A stretch of DNA of 64,000 nucleotides from Alphaproteobacteria bacterium (GTDB lineage Bacteria; Pseudomonadota; Alphaproteobacteria; TMED109), in NCBI GenBank assembly GCA_030828505.1, contig JAURCJ010000004.1, positions 1-64,000 on the forward strand, given 5' to 3'. A program made the translations under genes and the position numbers. The notes under the pieces were generated by a model. That model had not been told where the DNA came from and did no database searches. It was given only the letters and a program-made list of their open reading frames with translations. Shown piece after piece: positions 9,551-18,798 of this stretch. Position 1 is the stretch's first letter, and every line of letters starts with the position of its first letter.

Positions 9551-10910
9551 ATTTTTCTCTGTATTTTAAAACAACTTTAAGAGCTATTACGTTTAGAATT
9601 AAGGTAATAATAAAAAGTGTTAGTCCTAGCGCAAAAGCAGCCATAGTTTTGCTACTATCAAATTCATGGTCTCCTATTAAGAGCGTAACAATTTGTACTG
9701 TAACTGTAGTAACTGACTCTAAAGGGTTAGCAGTAAGTTTCGCTGTTAGCCCAGCTGCCATAACGACTATCATTGTTTCTCCTATAGCTCTAGAGGTGGC
9801 TAAAAGAATGGATCCTATTATTCCTGGTAGGGCCGCAGGAAAAATAACTAATATAATAGTTTCGTATTTTGTAGCCCCTAATCCATATGAGCCCTCTCTT
9901 AGAGAATTAGGTACTGCGCTTATAACATCGTCAGAAAGAGAGGATATAAAAGGGATTATCATTATGCCCATTACAAGACCAGCAGCCAAAGCACTTTCTG
10001 AAGCTATAGATAAACCAAAAGTTTCACCTATATTTCTAATAAAAGGGCCAACCGTTAAAGCTGCAAAAAAACCGTATACGACTGTAGGTATTCCTGCGAG
10101 TATTTCTAAAAGAGGCTTAACTATTGTTCTTGTTCTTTGACTAGCGTATTCAGCTAGATATATTGCTGCCAGTAAACCGATAGGAATTGCAACACACATT
10201 GCTATTATAGTAATTAATAAAGTGCCTGTAAAAACAGGAATAGCGCCAAATGACCCAGAAGCTGCTACTTGGTCTTCTCTAAGAGCAATTTGTGGAGACC
10301 ACGTTGTGCCAAAAAAGAATTCGAAAGGTGAGACGTCAGAAAAGAATTTTAGAGTTTCAAATAATAATGATAATACAATTCCTAGTGTTACAATAATTGC
10401 AATAAATGATGCTATAAACATCAATACCATTAAAATGCTTTCAATTTTATTTCTTGCTCTAAGGTCTGGATTTATTTTACGTATAAGAAAAAATAAGCCT
10501 ATGATAGCTATGCCTAAAGTCGCTATAAATCTTATAAATTCAGACTTTTGATTGAGTGAAATGTAATTACTTAATATTTCTTTAGGAACTTGGTCAGTCA
10601 AAATACCATTAGCGGCATTTTTAATAGCATTTAACTGTAAACTAATATTTGTTGCACCTTCTTCATTGATGCTTAGAGTTATAATATTAATAATAGTTTT
10701 ATCTATCCATATACTAGAACAAAAAGTCCAAAGACAAAAAAATAGTAATGCAGGAAAAATTGTCCAAAACAAACAATACCAACCGTAATAGGAATGAAGC
10801 GGCCTATGTTTAGTATTTAGGCTTTGAGCTGATTTAATTTTATATACGGCATAATAAAATGCGAATATAGAAAGGCTAATTATTAGAATTGTTAGTAAAG
10901 TTGTATTCAT
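9543..10910 (-). CDS. pstC: Phosphate ABC transporter permease PstC
   Basis: A 455-residue inner-membrane permease with the extended alphaproteobacterial N-terminus (several extra hydrophobic segments before about residue 200). The core contains the GSFGAIPVFTGTLLIT entry segment and the EAA loop LREGSYGLGATKYETIILVIFPAA. It pairs with PstA to form the phosphate channel. The start lies 58 bp after the pstS stop codon, and that gap holds a strong hairpin, so expression is probably lower than that of the binding protein. Confidence 0.93.
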   Translation of the reverse strand: MNTTLLTILIISLSIFAFYYAVYKIKSAQSLNTKHRPLHSYYGWYCLFWTIFPALLFFCLWTFCSSIWIDKTIINIITLSINEEGATNISLQLNAIKNAANGILTDQVPKEILSNYISLNQKSEFIRFIATLGIAIIGLFFLIRKINPDLRARNKIESILMVLMFIASFIAIIVTLGIVLSLLFETLKFFSDVSPFEFFFGTTWSPQIALREDQVAASGSFGAIPVFTGTLLITIIAMCVAIPIGLLAAIYLAEYASQRTRTIVKPLLEILAGIPTVVYGFFAALTVGPFIRNIGETFGLSIASESALAAGLVMGIMIIPFISSLSDDVISAVPNSLREGSYGLGATKYETIILVIFPAALPGIIGSILLATSRAIGETMIVVMAAGLTAKLTANPLESVTTVTVQIVTLLIGDHEFDSSKTMAAFALGLTLFIITLILNVIALKVVLKYREKYE

Positions 10911-10928
10911 TAGCTCTTTCTATTGTTT

Positions 10929-10961
10929 AAGGAGCAGATATATATTTTATATCCGCTCCTT
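10929..10961 (-). terminator. Intercistronic hairpin between pstS and pstC
   Basis: AAGGAGC at 10929-10935 pairs with GCTCCTT at 10955-10961, and GATAT with ATATC further in, leaving one mismatch. No long T-run follows on the minus strand (AAACAATAG follows), so it looks like an mRNA-stabilising or partially terminating element that raises pstS over pstCAB rather than a full terminator. Confidence 0.6.
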
Positions 10962-10968
10962 ATTATCA

Positions 10969-12003
10969 TTATAATTTATCTAAAATAATCATTTCCTGCC
11001 CTGATTTTCTAAAGAATTCTCTTTCTTCATCAGGCATTGGAATTAAACCTCTCTCAGATAAATACCCATCAGGTCCAAACGCATCATCTGAAGTATAAGC
11101 CTCGACGAATTCTCTTATTCCAGGTATTACATCGACATGTGCATTTTTAATATAAAAATATAGTGGTCGCGATACAGGATAAGCTTTTGACGCAATATTT
11201 TCAAAAGTCGGTTCATTTCCATCAATATTTGACCCTTGAATTTTGTCTTCGTTTTCAGCTAAGAAAGAAAACCCGAACACTCCAAGAGCATTTTTATTCT
11301 CTGCTAATTTTTGCACGATAAGATTGTCGTTTTCTCCTGCTTCTATATAAACGCCATCCTCTCTAACTGCTCTGCATATAGCTTTATATTTCTTTTTATC
11401 TTCTTTCTTTATGGCCTTAAGGTTTGGAAATGTTTTACATCCTCCCTCAATAGCTAATTCATTAAATGCATCTCTAGTTCCCGATGTAGGAGGAGGCCCT
11501 AAAACTTCAATTTTAATATCAGGCAGATTAGAATTTACCTCTTTCCATGTTTTGTTTGGATTAGGAATGAGTTTTCCTCCTTCTGCATTTCCTTCTGGCA
11601 CATCTTTTGCTAGAGCTAAGAAAATATCACGTTTTGATAAATTAAATTTTTCGCTTTTTTTAGAGTTTGCAATGACTATTCCATCATAACCAACTTTAAT
11701 CTCTACTACCTCTATTCCTGCCTTTGAACATTTTTCTAATTCTGATTTTTTAATACGGCGTGATGAATTTGTTATATCAGGGTGATTTACTCCTAAACCT
11801 GCACAAAAAAGCTTCATGCCTCCACCTGAGCCTGTGCTTTCTATTTTTGGAGTTTTCATACCAGTGTCTCTTCCAAAGTTTTCTGCTACTACAGTTGAAA
11901 AAGGATACACTGTTGATGACCCAACAACGCTTATTTGGTTTCTTGCATGACTAGTAAAAGAAAACATAAAAACGATTGCACATAATATAATTAATTTTTT
12001 CAT
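10969..12003 (-). CDS. pstS: Phosphate ABC transporter substrate-binding protein PstS
   Basis: A 344-residue periplasmic phosphate-binding protein with a Sec signal peptide (MKKLIILCAIVFMFSFTSHA). Binding motifs visible are GSSTVYPFS, STGSGGGMKLFCAG and PPPTSGTRDAF, the loops that cradle dianionic phosphate in PstS. The last one, with its SGTRD element, is highly diagnostic. The extended PPPTSGTRDAF plus two extra Cys-containing loops match the longer alphaproteobacterial form. It is the first gene of pstSCAB-phoU-phoB and lies behind a three-repeat candidate Pho box. Confidence 0.95.
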   Translation of the reverse strand: MKKLIILCAIVFMFSFTSHARNQISVVGSSTVYPFSTVVAENFGRDTGMKTPKIESTGSGGGMKLFCAGLGVNHPDITNSSRRIKKSELEKCSKAGIEVVEIKVGYDGIVIANSKKSEKFNLSKRDIFLALAKDVPEGNAEGGKLIPNPNKTWKEVNSNLPDIKIEVLGPPPTSGTRDAFNELAIEGGCKTFPNLKAIKKEDKKKYKAICRAVREDGVYIEAGENDNLIVQKLAENKNALGVFGFSFLAENEDKIQGSNIDGNEPTFENIASKAYPVSRPLYFYIKNAHVDVIPGIREFVEAYTSDDAFGPDGYLSERGLIPMPDEEREFFRKSGQEMIILDKL

Positions 12004-12080
12004 GATATTTCCTTCCTTAATATTTCTAATAGGTTAATTAATATAGATTATGTGTTGATAAATATTTCATTTGGAAATTA

Positions 12081-12109
12081 TATTACGGCAATATTACAGT
12101 TTTATTACA
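12081..12109 (-). promoter_or_regulatory. Candidate Pho box (three repeats) upstream of pstS
   Basis: Three 7-mers, TATTACG (12081), TATTACA (12092) and TATTACA (12103), follow one another with an exact 11-bp period. On the minus strand they read CGTAATA/TGTAATA. This is the geometry of PhoB tandem half-sites (7 bp plus 4-bp spacers). The block abuts the phoR stop codon and lies 78 bp upstream of the pstS start, leaving room for a -10 element. Confidence 0.7.
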
Positions 12110-13492
12110 TTATTTAATAAACTTATTAAAATATAGGCAAACTTCAGTTCCTTTGCCAAAGATGCTAAAAATATCAAATTTTCCCTTATTTTTTTCTAAT
12201 AAACTTTTTACTATTGAGAGCCCTAACCCCGAACTGTTACTACTTTTACTTCGAGCCTTATCCACTCTGTAAAACCTATCTTTTATTTTAGGTAAATGTT
12301 TCTCTTCTATTCCAATTCCATTATCTTTTATTTTTACTAATACCAATTCTTTATTATTTTTATTCTCTATTATAGAGGTCGTTATATTAATTTTAGAATT
12401 TTTCCCAGAATACTTTATAGCATTATCAATTATATTATTGATGATGGTAGATACATCACTTTCTTCAGCTAAAATTGAAATTTTTTTTGATTTTGTATAT
12501 GTCAGAATTTGATTATTGGCTGCAACAATTTGTTTTCTTTGGTTGATGCTATCTGTAATCACTTTTTTAATATCTGTAACGGAGGAATTTTTTACTTTTG
12601 CTGCATTTTCTATTCTTGATAGCTCAATCAATTTATCTAATAATTTCGTCATATTATTAATCTGTTTATTAGCAATATTTAAAAATTTATTTTTAGTCTT
12701 TTTGTCATCTATATTTTTAAGAAGTTCTGTAGTATTTTTTATGACAGTTAAAGGTGTTCTTAATTCATGGCTTGCATCAGCAATAAAGTCAGTTTTAATT
12801 TCTTCGCTTTTTTTATTTTCTTTTGGCTTCAATATAAAAGCTATTTCGTCTTCATGATTGATTAAATTTTCAGCTGAAATAAATATAGGCACTGCTGTAT
12901 ATAATTTATTTTTATTAAAGTTTGTTATGGAAAACGGTTTTATTTTATTATTATTTTTAGGCTTATTTTTAAAAATTTTTTCAATTACAGGAATTAGTTT
13001 CGGTTCTCTTGAAATGATTGAAATATTTTCTCCTATGTTGGCCGTGGGGAAAATATTTTTAACAAGGTGATTGATATAAATTATAGTCATACTTCTATTT
13101 ATCACTATTACAGGATGCCAGTAATTATCAATTATATAACTAAATCTAATATTTTTTTCTGAGTTATCAGCATTGGATTTAATATGGTTTTCATTAATTT
13201 TGGATACTAGCTTCATGGTATTCGCTAAAAGACTACTATCTATTATAGGAAAATTGCTCTTTGGGTTAATACTATTTTTACTATCATGTGTTAATTTTTT
13301 AAGCCATTGATTAAAGTTATCCCAATCTTTTTTTAAATAAAGTGTAATAAGTAAAATAATAATAAATTTAACAATGCAAATTACTACTAAGTGCAAAATA
13401 TTTATAGAAAAATAAAGCCCTATTAGGATTATAGTAGCAATTCCGGGTAAGGATAATTTGGTAGATAAAGAAAGGGTATTAATTAAGTTCAT
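12110..13492 (-). CDS. phoR: Phosphate regulon sensor histidine kinase PhoR
   Basis: A 460-residue membrane histidine kinase. Two N-terminal hydrophobic helices (about residues 14-52) are followed by a PAS-like domain (about 113-200). The DHp domain carries the phospho-acceptor His242 in DASHELRTPLTV. The ATPase domain has the N box NIIDNAIKYS, G1 DNGIGIEEKHLPKI, the F box and G2 GLGLSIVKSLL. The protein is very Lys/Asn/Ile rich, like its AT-rich gene. It phosphorylates PhoB when the Pst/PhoU complex signals low phosphate. Its own candidate Pho box at 13552-13569 suggests positive feedback. Confidence 0.92.
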   Translation of the reverse strand: MNLINTLSLSTKLSLPGIATIILIGLYFSINILHLVVICIVKFIIILLITLYLKKDWDNFNQWLKKLTHDSKNSINPKSNFPIIDSSLLANTMKLVSKINENHIKSNADNSEKNIRFSYIIDNYWHPVIVINRSMTIIYINHLVKNIFPTANIGENISIISREPKLIPVIEKIFKNKPKNNNKIKPFSITNFNKNKLYTAVPIFISAENLINHEDEIAFILKPKENKKSEEIKTDFIADASHELRTPLTVIKNTTELLKNIDDKKTKNKFLNIANKQINNMTKLLDKLIELSRIENAAKVKNSSVTDIKKVITDSINQRKQIVAANNQILTYTKSKKISILAEESDVSTIINNIIDNAIKYSGKNSKINITTSIIENKNNKELVLVKIKDNGIGIEEKHLPKIKDRFYRVDKARSKSSNSSGLGLSIVKSLLEKNKGKFDIFSIFGKGTEVCLYFNKFIK

Positions 13493-13551
13493 TTTTGGGA
13501 CCTTATTCTTTATAAAGCTATATAAAATTAAACTTATTTTTAATATGTTTA

Positions 13552-13569
13552 TATTACAGAAATATTAAA
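13552..13569 (-). promoter_or_regulatory. Candidate Pho box upstream of phoR
   Basis: TATTACA (13552-13558) and TATTAAA (13563-13569) are separated by the same 11-bp step as in the pstS and porin upstream regions. The pair lies 60 bp upstream of the phoR start, in the 96-bp maeB-phoR gap. A weaker third copy, TAATATG, lies at 13541. Confidence 0.5.
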
Positions 13570-13588
13570 AATAAAGCATTTTTAGATA

Positions 13589-15904
13589 TTACTTATTGCC
13601 AACTTTTGAAAGCGCATTATTATTTTTCACTTTTAAAAGTGTTGCATCATGCGCCGCAAACATAGCATAGTTAAGTATTTCTGAAACATTTGCACCAATT
13701 GGCATTATTTGAATTGACTTAGAAAAACCATTTAATATGGGCCCTATAACCTCTCCTCCACCAACTTGTCCTAATAATTTTGCTGCAATATTTGCAGAAT
13801 GAAGACCGGGCATTATTAAAATATTAGCAGGTTCTGATAATCCACTAAAAGGGTAAAGTTCTAATAATTCTTTATTTAAAGCAACATCTGCACTCATCTC
13901 ACCATCATATTCAAAGTCTACTTTTCTTTTATTTAATATTTCTATGGCCTCATGAATACGTTCTGTTCCTTTCATCGTCGGGTTTCCGAAATTAGCAAAT
14001 GATAGTAGCGCAACTCTTGGAGTGTGTCCAAGCGCTCTTGCTTCATTAGCCGCTTGAATTGCAATATCTGCTAGTTCTTCAGAAGTTGGAGTATGAATTA
14101 CAGTACTATCTGCAATAAAAAGTGTTCTACTTCTTGTAATCATAATTGATAAACCAAATAGAAGTTTGTTTTTCTCTATTGCAACTACACGCTTAATATC
14201 TTTTAAGCTTGCATAATAATTTCTAGTTGTTCCTGTTACCATCGCATCCGCATCTCCAGTAGCAACTACACAGGCAGCAAAACTATTTCTATCTTGATGA
14301 ATTAGCCTTACACAATCCCTTTTTAGAAAGCCTGATCTTTGAAGCCTTGAATATAAAAAATCAGTATAATGTGCATTACGTTTACTAATTTTTGCATTTA
14401 ATATTTCTATTCCCTCAAGGTTAGGGTCTAGCCCTAAGTTTTCAATTGCATTTAGTACCCTACTTTTTCTTCCTATTAATATAGAGCTTCCATAACCATC
14501 TTTAGACCATTGATAAGCGGCACGTATTATTCTTTCTTCCTCACCTTCTGCGAACACCATTTTTTTAGGGTTGTCTTTAACTCTAGCAGATAACATTTGA
14601 ATCATAGAGGCTGTTTGGTCTAGTCTCATTGCTAGTTCTCTACGATAAGTAACATCGTCTTTAACAGGTTTTTGTGCCACCCCTGAATCAGCGGCTGCTT
14701 TAGCAACGGCAGGTGGAACTGTTGTTATAAGCCTAGGGTCAAACGGAGTAGGAATAATATATTCTGGGCCATAATGTAATTCCACTCCACTATATGCAGC
14801 AGAAACTTCATCAGGAACATCTTGTCTTGCAAGTTGAGCTAGTGCATTCGTTGCTGCAATCTTCATTTCCATATTTATTCTTGATGCTCTTGCATCCAAA
14901 GCTCCTCTAAAGATAAAAGGAAATCCCAAGACATTATTAACTTGATTTGGATAATCGGATCTTCCTGTTGCAATTATTGCATCAGGACGGATTTTTTTTA
15001 ATTCCTCTGGAGTGATTTCTGGATCTGGGTTGGCCATAGCAAAAACTATAGGTTTCGGCGCCATAACTTTCATCATTTCTTTCGTAAAAGCGCCTTTTAC
15101 AGATAGCCCAAAAGCTACATCTGCTCCTTTTAAAGCATCAGCCAGAGATCTCTTTTTAGTAGAGGCAGCATGCGCAGACTTCCATTGATTTAAGTCTGTT
15201 CTATCTCTATGAATGACACCTTTTGTATCACACATAATAATATTCTTTTTTGGCATTCCCATTGCATTTAATAATTCGGCACAAGCTATACCAGCTGCTC
15301 CCGCGCCATTTATTACCATTGTAAAATTATCAATAGTTCTATTTGTAATATCTAGAGCATTGATTAGGCCTGCCGCAGCTATAATGGCTGTACCATGTTG
15401 ATCATCATGAAATACTGGAATATCTAGAAGTTCAGATAATTTTTCTTCAATAATAAAACATTCAGGAGCTTTTATATCTTCTAAATTTATTCCTCCCCAC
15501 GTTTTACTCAAAACCTTCACACTATTAATGAATTCATCAGCATCTTCAGTATTAACCTCTAAGTCTATGCCATCAATATCTGCAAACCTTTTAAATAGCA
15601 CAGCTTTTCCTTCCATAACAGGTTTAGAAGCTAGTGCGCCTATATTTCCTAAGCCTAAAACAGCAGTTCCATTAGAAATAACAGCTACCATATTTCCTTT
15701 TGAGGTATAATCATACGCGCTGGAAGGTTTTTTTTCTATTTCTAGACATGGTATCGCGACACCAGGAGAATAAGCTAACGATAAATCTCTTGCTGTTGTT
15801 AAAGGCTTAGTAGGAGAAATTTCTAGCTTACCTGGTTTACCTTTCTTATGAAAGTTTAGTGCATCTTTTGGGTGTATTGATTTTGGCATTAATAATTTAT
15901 CCAC
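13589..15904 (-). CDS. maeB: NADP-dependent malic enzyme with phosphotransacetylase-like domain (MaeB type)
   Basis: A 771-residue two-domain enzyme converting malate to pyruvate, CO2 and reduced cofactor. The malic enzyme part (about residues 15-400) shows SLAYSPGVAIPCLEI, the catalytic KAPECF and DDQHGTA segments, and the nucleotide fold VINGAGAAGIACAELL. The C-terminal part (about 430-755) is a phosphotransacetylase-like domain (VFAEGEEERIIRAA, MVTGTTRNY), which in MaeB proteins is catalytically inactive and serves acetyl-CoA regulation. Length equals the usual 750-770 residues. It lies upstream of phoR on the same strand but is probably a separate unit. Confidence 0.95.
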   Translation of the reverse strand: MDKLLMPKSIHPKDALNFHKKGKPGKLEISPTKPLTTARDLSLAYSPGVAIPCLEIEKKPSSAYDYTSKGNMVAVISNGTAVLGLGNIGALASKPVMEGKAVLFKRFADIDGIDLEVNTEDADEFINSVKVLSKTWGGINLEDIKAPECFIIEEKLSELLDIPVFHDDQHGTAIIAAAGLINALDITNRTIDNFTMVINGAGAAGIACAELLNAMGMPKKNIIMCDTKGVIHRDRTDLNQWKSAHAASTKKRSLADALKGADVAFGLSVKGAFTKEMMKVMAPKPIVFAMANPDPEITPEELKKIRPDAIIATGRSDYPNQVNNVLGFPFIFRGALDARASRINMEMKIAATNALAQLARQDVPDEVSAAYSGVELHYGPEYIIPTPFDPRLITTVPPAVAKAAADSGVAQKPVKDDVTYRRELAMRLDQTASMIQMLSARVKDNPKKMVFAEGEEERIIRAAYQWSKDGYGSSILIGRKSRVLNAIENLGLDPNLEGIEILNAKISKRNAHYTDFLYSRLQRSGFLKRDCVRLIHQDRNSFAACVVATGDADAMVTGTTRNYYASLKDIKRVVAIEKNKLLFGLSIMITRSRTLFIADSTVIHTPTSEELADIAIQAANEARALGHTPRVALLSFANFGNPTMKGTERIHEAIEILNKRKVDFEYDGEMSADVALNKELLELYPFSGLSEPANILIMPGLHSANIAAKLLGQVGGGEVIGPILNGFSKSIQIMPIGANVSEILNYAMFAAHDATLLKVKNNNALSKVGNK

Positions 15905-16067
15905 AATTTTTAATTTTAGATTACATATATTAATAAATAAGGTCTATCTATTTAATACAGAATAAGAATAATTATTTACTGTATAATATAGAATATTTTT
16001 TCATGAGAAAATTTATACGATATGGTATAGTAAGAATCTAACTTAAATATTTTGACAGAGATGTACT

Positions 16068-18785
16068 ATGTCAGGCGATAAAAATTTAGAACAACAACCT
16101 TTACCTCTATTATCAAAAGTTACAGGTGAAGCTATACTAAAAACTACCCCTATGTTTCAGCAATTTTTAAAAGTTAAAGCTGAAAATGAGGATTGCCTAC
16201 TTTTTTTTAGAATGGGGGATTTCTATGAATTGTTTTTTGAGGATGCTGTTGTTGCATCTAATGAATTAGATATTGCTCTAACGAGCAGAGGACAATATGA
16301 TGGGAAACCAGTATCTATGTGCGGAGTGCCTTATCACTCTTATATGCCTTATTTAGAAAAGTTAACAAAAAAAAATTATAAGGTTGCAATTTGTGAGCAA
16401 GTTGAGAGCCCGAAAGAAGCGAGGATTAGGGGAGGTTACAAAGCCATAGTTAGAAGAGAGGTTGTAAGAATAGTTACACCTGGAACTTTAACTGAAGAAG
16501 TATTATTAGAAGCAGATAAAAACAATTTCTTACTTTGTATATATTATTTGAAAGAAAATATTGGTCTCTCATGGATAGATATATCAACTGGAGAACTTTA
16601 TTCAGAGAAGTGCTCTAAGCAAAATTACTTAACATCTATCTCTAGGATAAGGCCGAGAGAAATTTTAGCAGTAAATAATAGCTTAATAGATGAAAACAAC
16701 TACATAGAAATACTAAAAAATACTTTTGATTGCGTAGTTACTTCTTTTAACCAAAATATTACTAATAGCAAAAAAGCAGGAGACTTAATATGCCTTCATT
16801 ATGGAGTTAAGTCTTTAGAGTCTTTTGGAAACTTTTCAGAAAATGAAATTTTATCGTGTTGGTCACTTTTAGATTATGTTTCTGTTACACAAAAAGGTAA
16901 TATTCCACCAATAAGGTTTCCCAAATCTATTAAAAATAATTCAACAATGCAGATAGACAATTCTACAAGAAGAAGCTTGGAAATAAATCAAACATTGTCA
17001 GGCAATAAAAAAGGAAGTTTAATTGATTCCATTGATTTTACGCTTACAGCTGTAGGTGCAAGACAGTTGGATAAAGACATATCTGCGCCTTTAACTAATT
17101 TTGAGGAAATAAATGAACGTTTAAATTTAATAGATTTTTTTGTGGCATCTGACACTACTAGATCTGGGATAAGGGCAATTTTAAAATCGGCGGCGGATAT
17201 AGATAGGGCTAAAGCAAGGATAATATTATCACGGGGAGGACCTAGAGATCTTCAGTCTATAAAATTTGGAATAGAGGCGGCTCACAACCTTGCTGGTATA
17301 TTAGAAAATACAAATAAAAATATCCTTCCAAAATTATTAGTTGAAATAATTAATAATTTAAAAAAATGTATGCCGTTATTAAATTTATTAAATGAAACGC
17401 TATCAGACAACCTGCCATTATTTTCTAAAGATGGTGGTTTTATAAAAAAGGGCTATTCTAAAGAATTAGATGCTGTGACATCTTTTAGAGATGAAAGCAG
17501 GCAACATATAATAGAAATGGAATCTCAAGAAAGAAAAAAAACAGGGTTAAATACTCTTAAAATAAAATATAATAATGTTTTGGGGCATTTTTTTGAAATC
17601 ACTCAACTGCAAAAAAAGAAATTTATGGAGATGGAAGATGCAGAGAGGTTTATTCCTAGACAGTCTTTAAAAGGAGTTTCTCGTTTTGTTACCGATGATT
17701 TATCCAAATTGTCAGAGTCTATAAGTAATGCCGCTGAAAAAGCAATAGATATAGAATTGGAAATATTTGAAAAAATAAAAGAATCTATTTCTGACCAGCA
17801 TTTTGATTTAGCAAGCATTTCATATGCTATTTCTAGATTAGATATAGCTTCATCTTTGGCTGAGATCGCAACACTATATAATTTTGTGAGGCCATCTATT
17901 CAAAAAGACCAAACTTTAGAAATAATAGAAGGTCGACATCCTTCTGTAGAATTATCTATGTATAAATCAGGTGCGGATAGATTTTATAGCAATAACTGTA
18001 TGTTAAATAATAAAGATAAAATATGGCTTATTACGGGACCAAATATGGCGGGAAAATCTACTTTTTTAAGACAAAATGCCCTCATTACTATTCTTGCTCA
18101 AGCCGGATCTTTTGTGCCTGCAACAAAAGCATCAATAGGTATAGTAGATTCATTATTCAGTCGTGTTGGTTCTTCAGATGACCTTGCAAGTGGAAGGTCA
18201 ACCTTTATGGTTGAAATGTTAGAAACAGCTGCAATATTAAACCAAGCAAGTAAAAATTCATTAGTTATTATGGATGAAGTAGGAAGAGGGACTTCAACTT
18301 ATGATGGTTTATCATTAGCATGGGCAATTTTGGAACATTTACATAACGTTAGTAATTGCAGAACACTTTTTGCGACGCATTACCATGAATTAACTAATTT
18401 ATCCGATTCTTTGAATGCTTTAACATGTCATACAATGAAAGTGAAAGAATGGAAAAATAAGGTTATTTTTCAATATACAGTTGAAAAAGGAATAGCAAAA
18501 GGTTCTTATGGCATTCATGTTGCTTCTCTAGCTGGTATACCAAATTCTGTATTGATGCGAGCAAAGGTTAAATTAGAACAATATGAAAGCGCATATAAAA
18601 ATTTTAAGGATATAAAAGTTAAAACAAATAAAGAGCCAGAAGATAATATTAGCGAAGACTTTAAAAATATTTTTGATAGTATTATTTCTGATATAAAGTC
18701 TTCAGACTTGGATGAGATTTCTCCAAGAGAAGCTTTAGAAAAGTTATATGCTTATAACAAAAGTATTAAAAAATTAGATAAATAA
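16068..18785 (+). CDS. mutS: DNA mismatch repair protein MutS
   Basis: A 905-residue mismatch-recognition ATPase. The mismatch-wedge motif F-x-E is F52-Y53-E54 (RMGDFYELFF). The ATPase domain has Walker A GPNMAGKST (about residues 657-665), Walker B in SLVIMDEVGRGTSTYDG, and the helix TLFATHYHEL. Length and domain order are complete. No mutL lies in the window. The gene holds an in-frame A9 tract at 16367-16375, relevant to the slippage question raised elsewhere. A TATAAT at 15982-15987 in the 163-bp divergent gap with maeB is a plausible -10 box. Confidence 0.97.
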   Translation: MSGDKNLEQQPLPLLSKVTGEAILKTTPMFQQFLKVKAENEDCLLFFRMGDFYELFFEDAVVASNELDIALTSRGQYDGKPVSMCGVPYHSYMPYLEKLTKKNYKVAICEQVESPKEARIRGGYKAIVRREVVRIVTPGTLTEEVLLEADKNNFLLCIYYLKENIGLSWIDISTGELYSEKCSKQNYLTSISRIRPREILAVNNSLIDENNYIEILKNTFDCVVTSFNQNITNSKKAGDLICLHYGVKSLESFGNFSENEILSCWSLLDYVSVTQKGNIPPIRFPKSIKNNSTMQIDNSTRRSLEINQTLSGNKKGSLIDSIDFTLTAVGARQLDKDISAPLTNFEEINERLNLIDFFVASDTTRSGIRAILKSAADIDRAKARIILSRGGPRDLQSIKFGIEAAHNLAGILENTNKNILPKLLVEIINNLKKCMPLLNLLNETLSDNLPLFSKDGGFIKKGYSKELDAVTSFRDESRQHIIEMESQERKKTGLNTLKIKYNNVLGHFFEITQLQKKKFMEMEDAERFIPRQSLKGVSRFVTDDLSKLSESISNAAEKAIDIELEIFEKIKESISDQHFDLASISYAISRLDIASSLAEIATLYNFVRPSIQKDQTLEIIEGRHPSVELSMYKSGADRFYSNNCMLNNKDKIWLITGPNMAGKSTFLRQNALITILAQAGSFVPATKASIGIVDSLFSRVGSSDDLASGRSTFMVEMLETAAILNQASKNSLVIMDEVGRGTSTYDGLSLAWAILEHLHNVSNCRTLFATHYHELTNLSDSLNALTCHTMKVKEWKNKVIFQYTVEKGIAKGSYGIHVASLAGIPNSVLMRAKVKLEQYESAYKNFKDIKVKTNKEPEDNISEDFKNIFDSIISDIKSSDLDEISPREALEKLYAYNKSIKKLDK

Positions 18786-18798
18786 ATTAGGAAATCAC

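Noticed and set aside
9508-10140. 210-codon open frame on the plus strand
   Set aside because: It is a shadow of pstC, opposite a well-conserved permease core, with no ribosome binding site of note.
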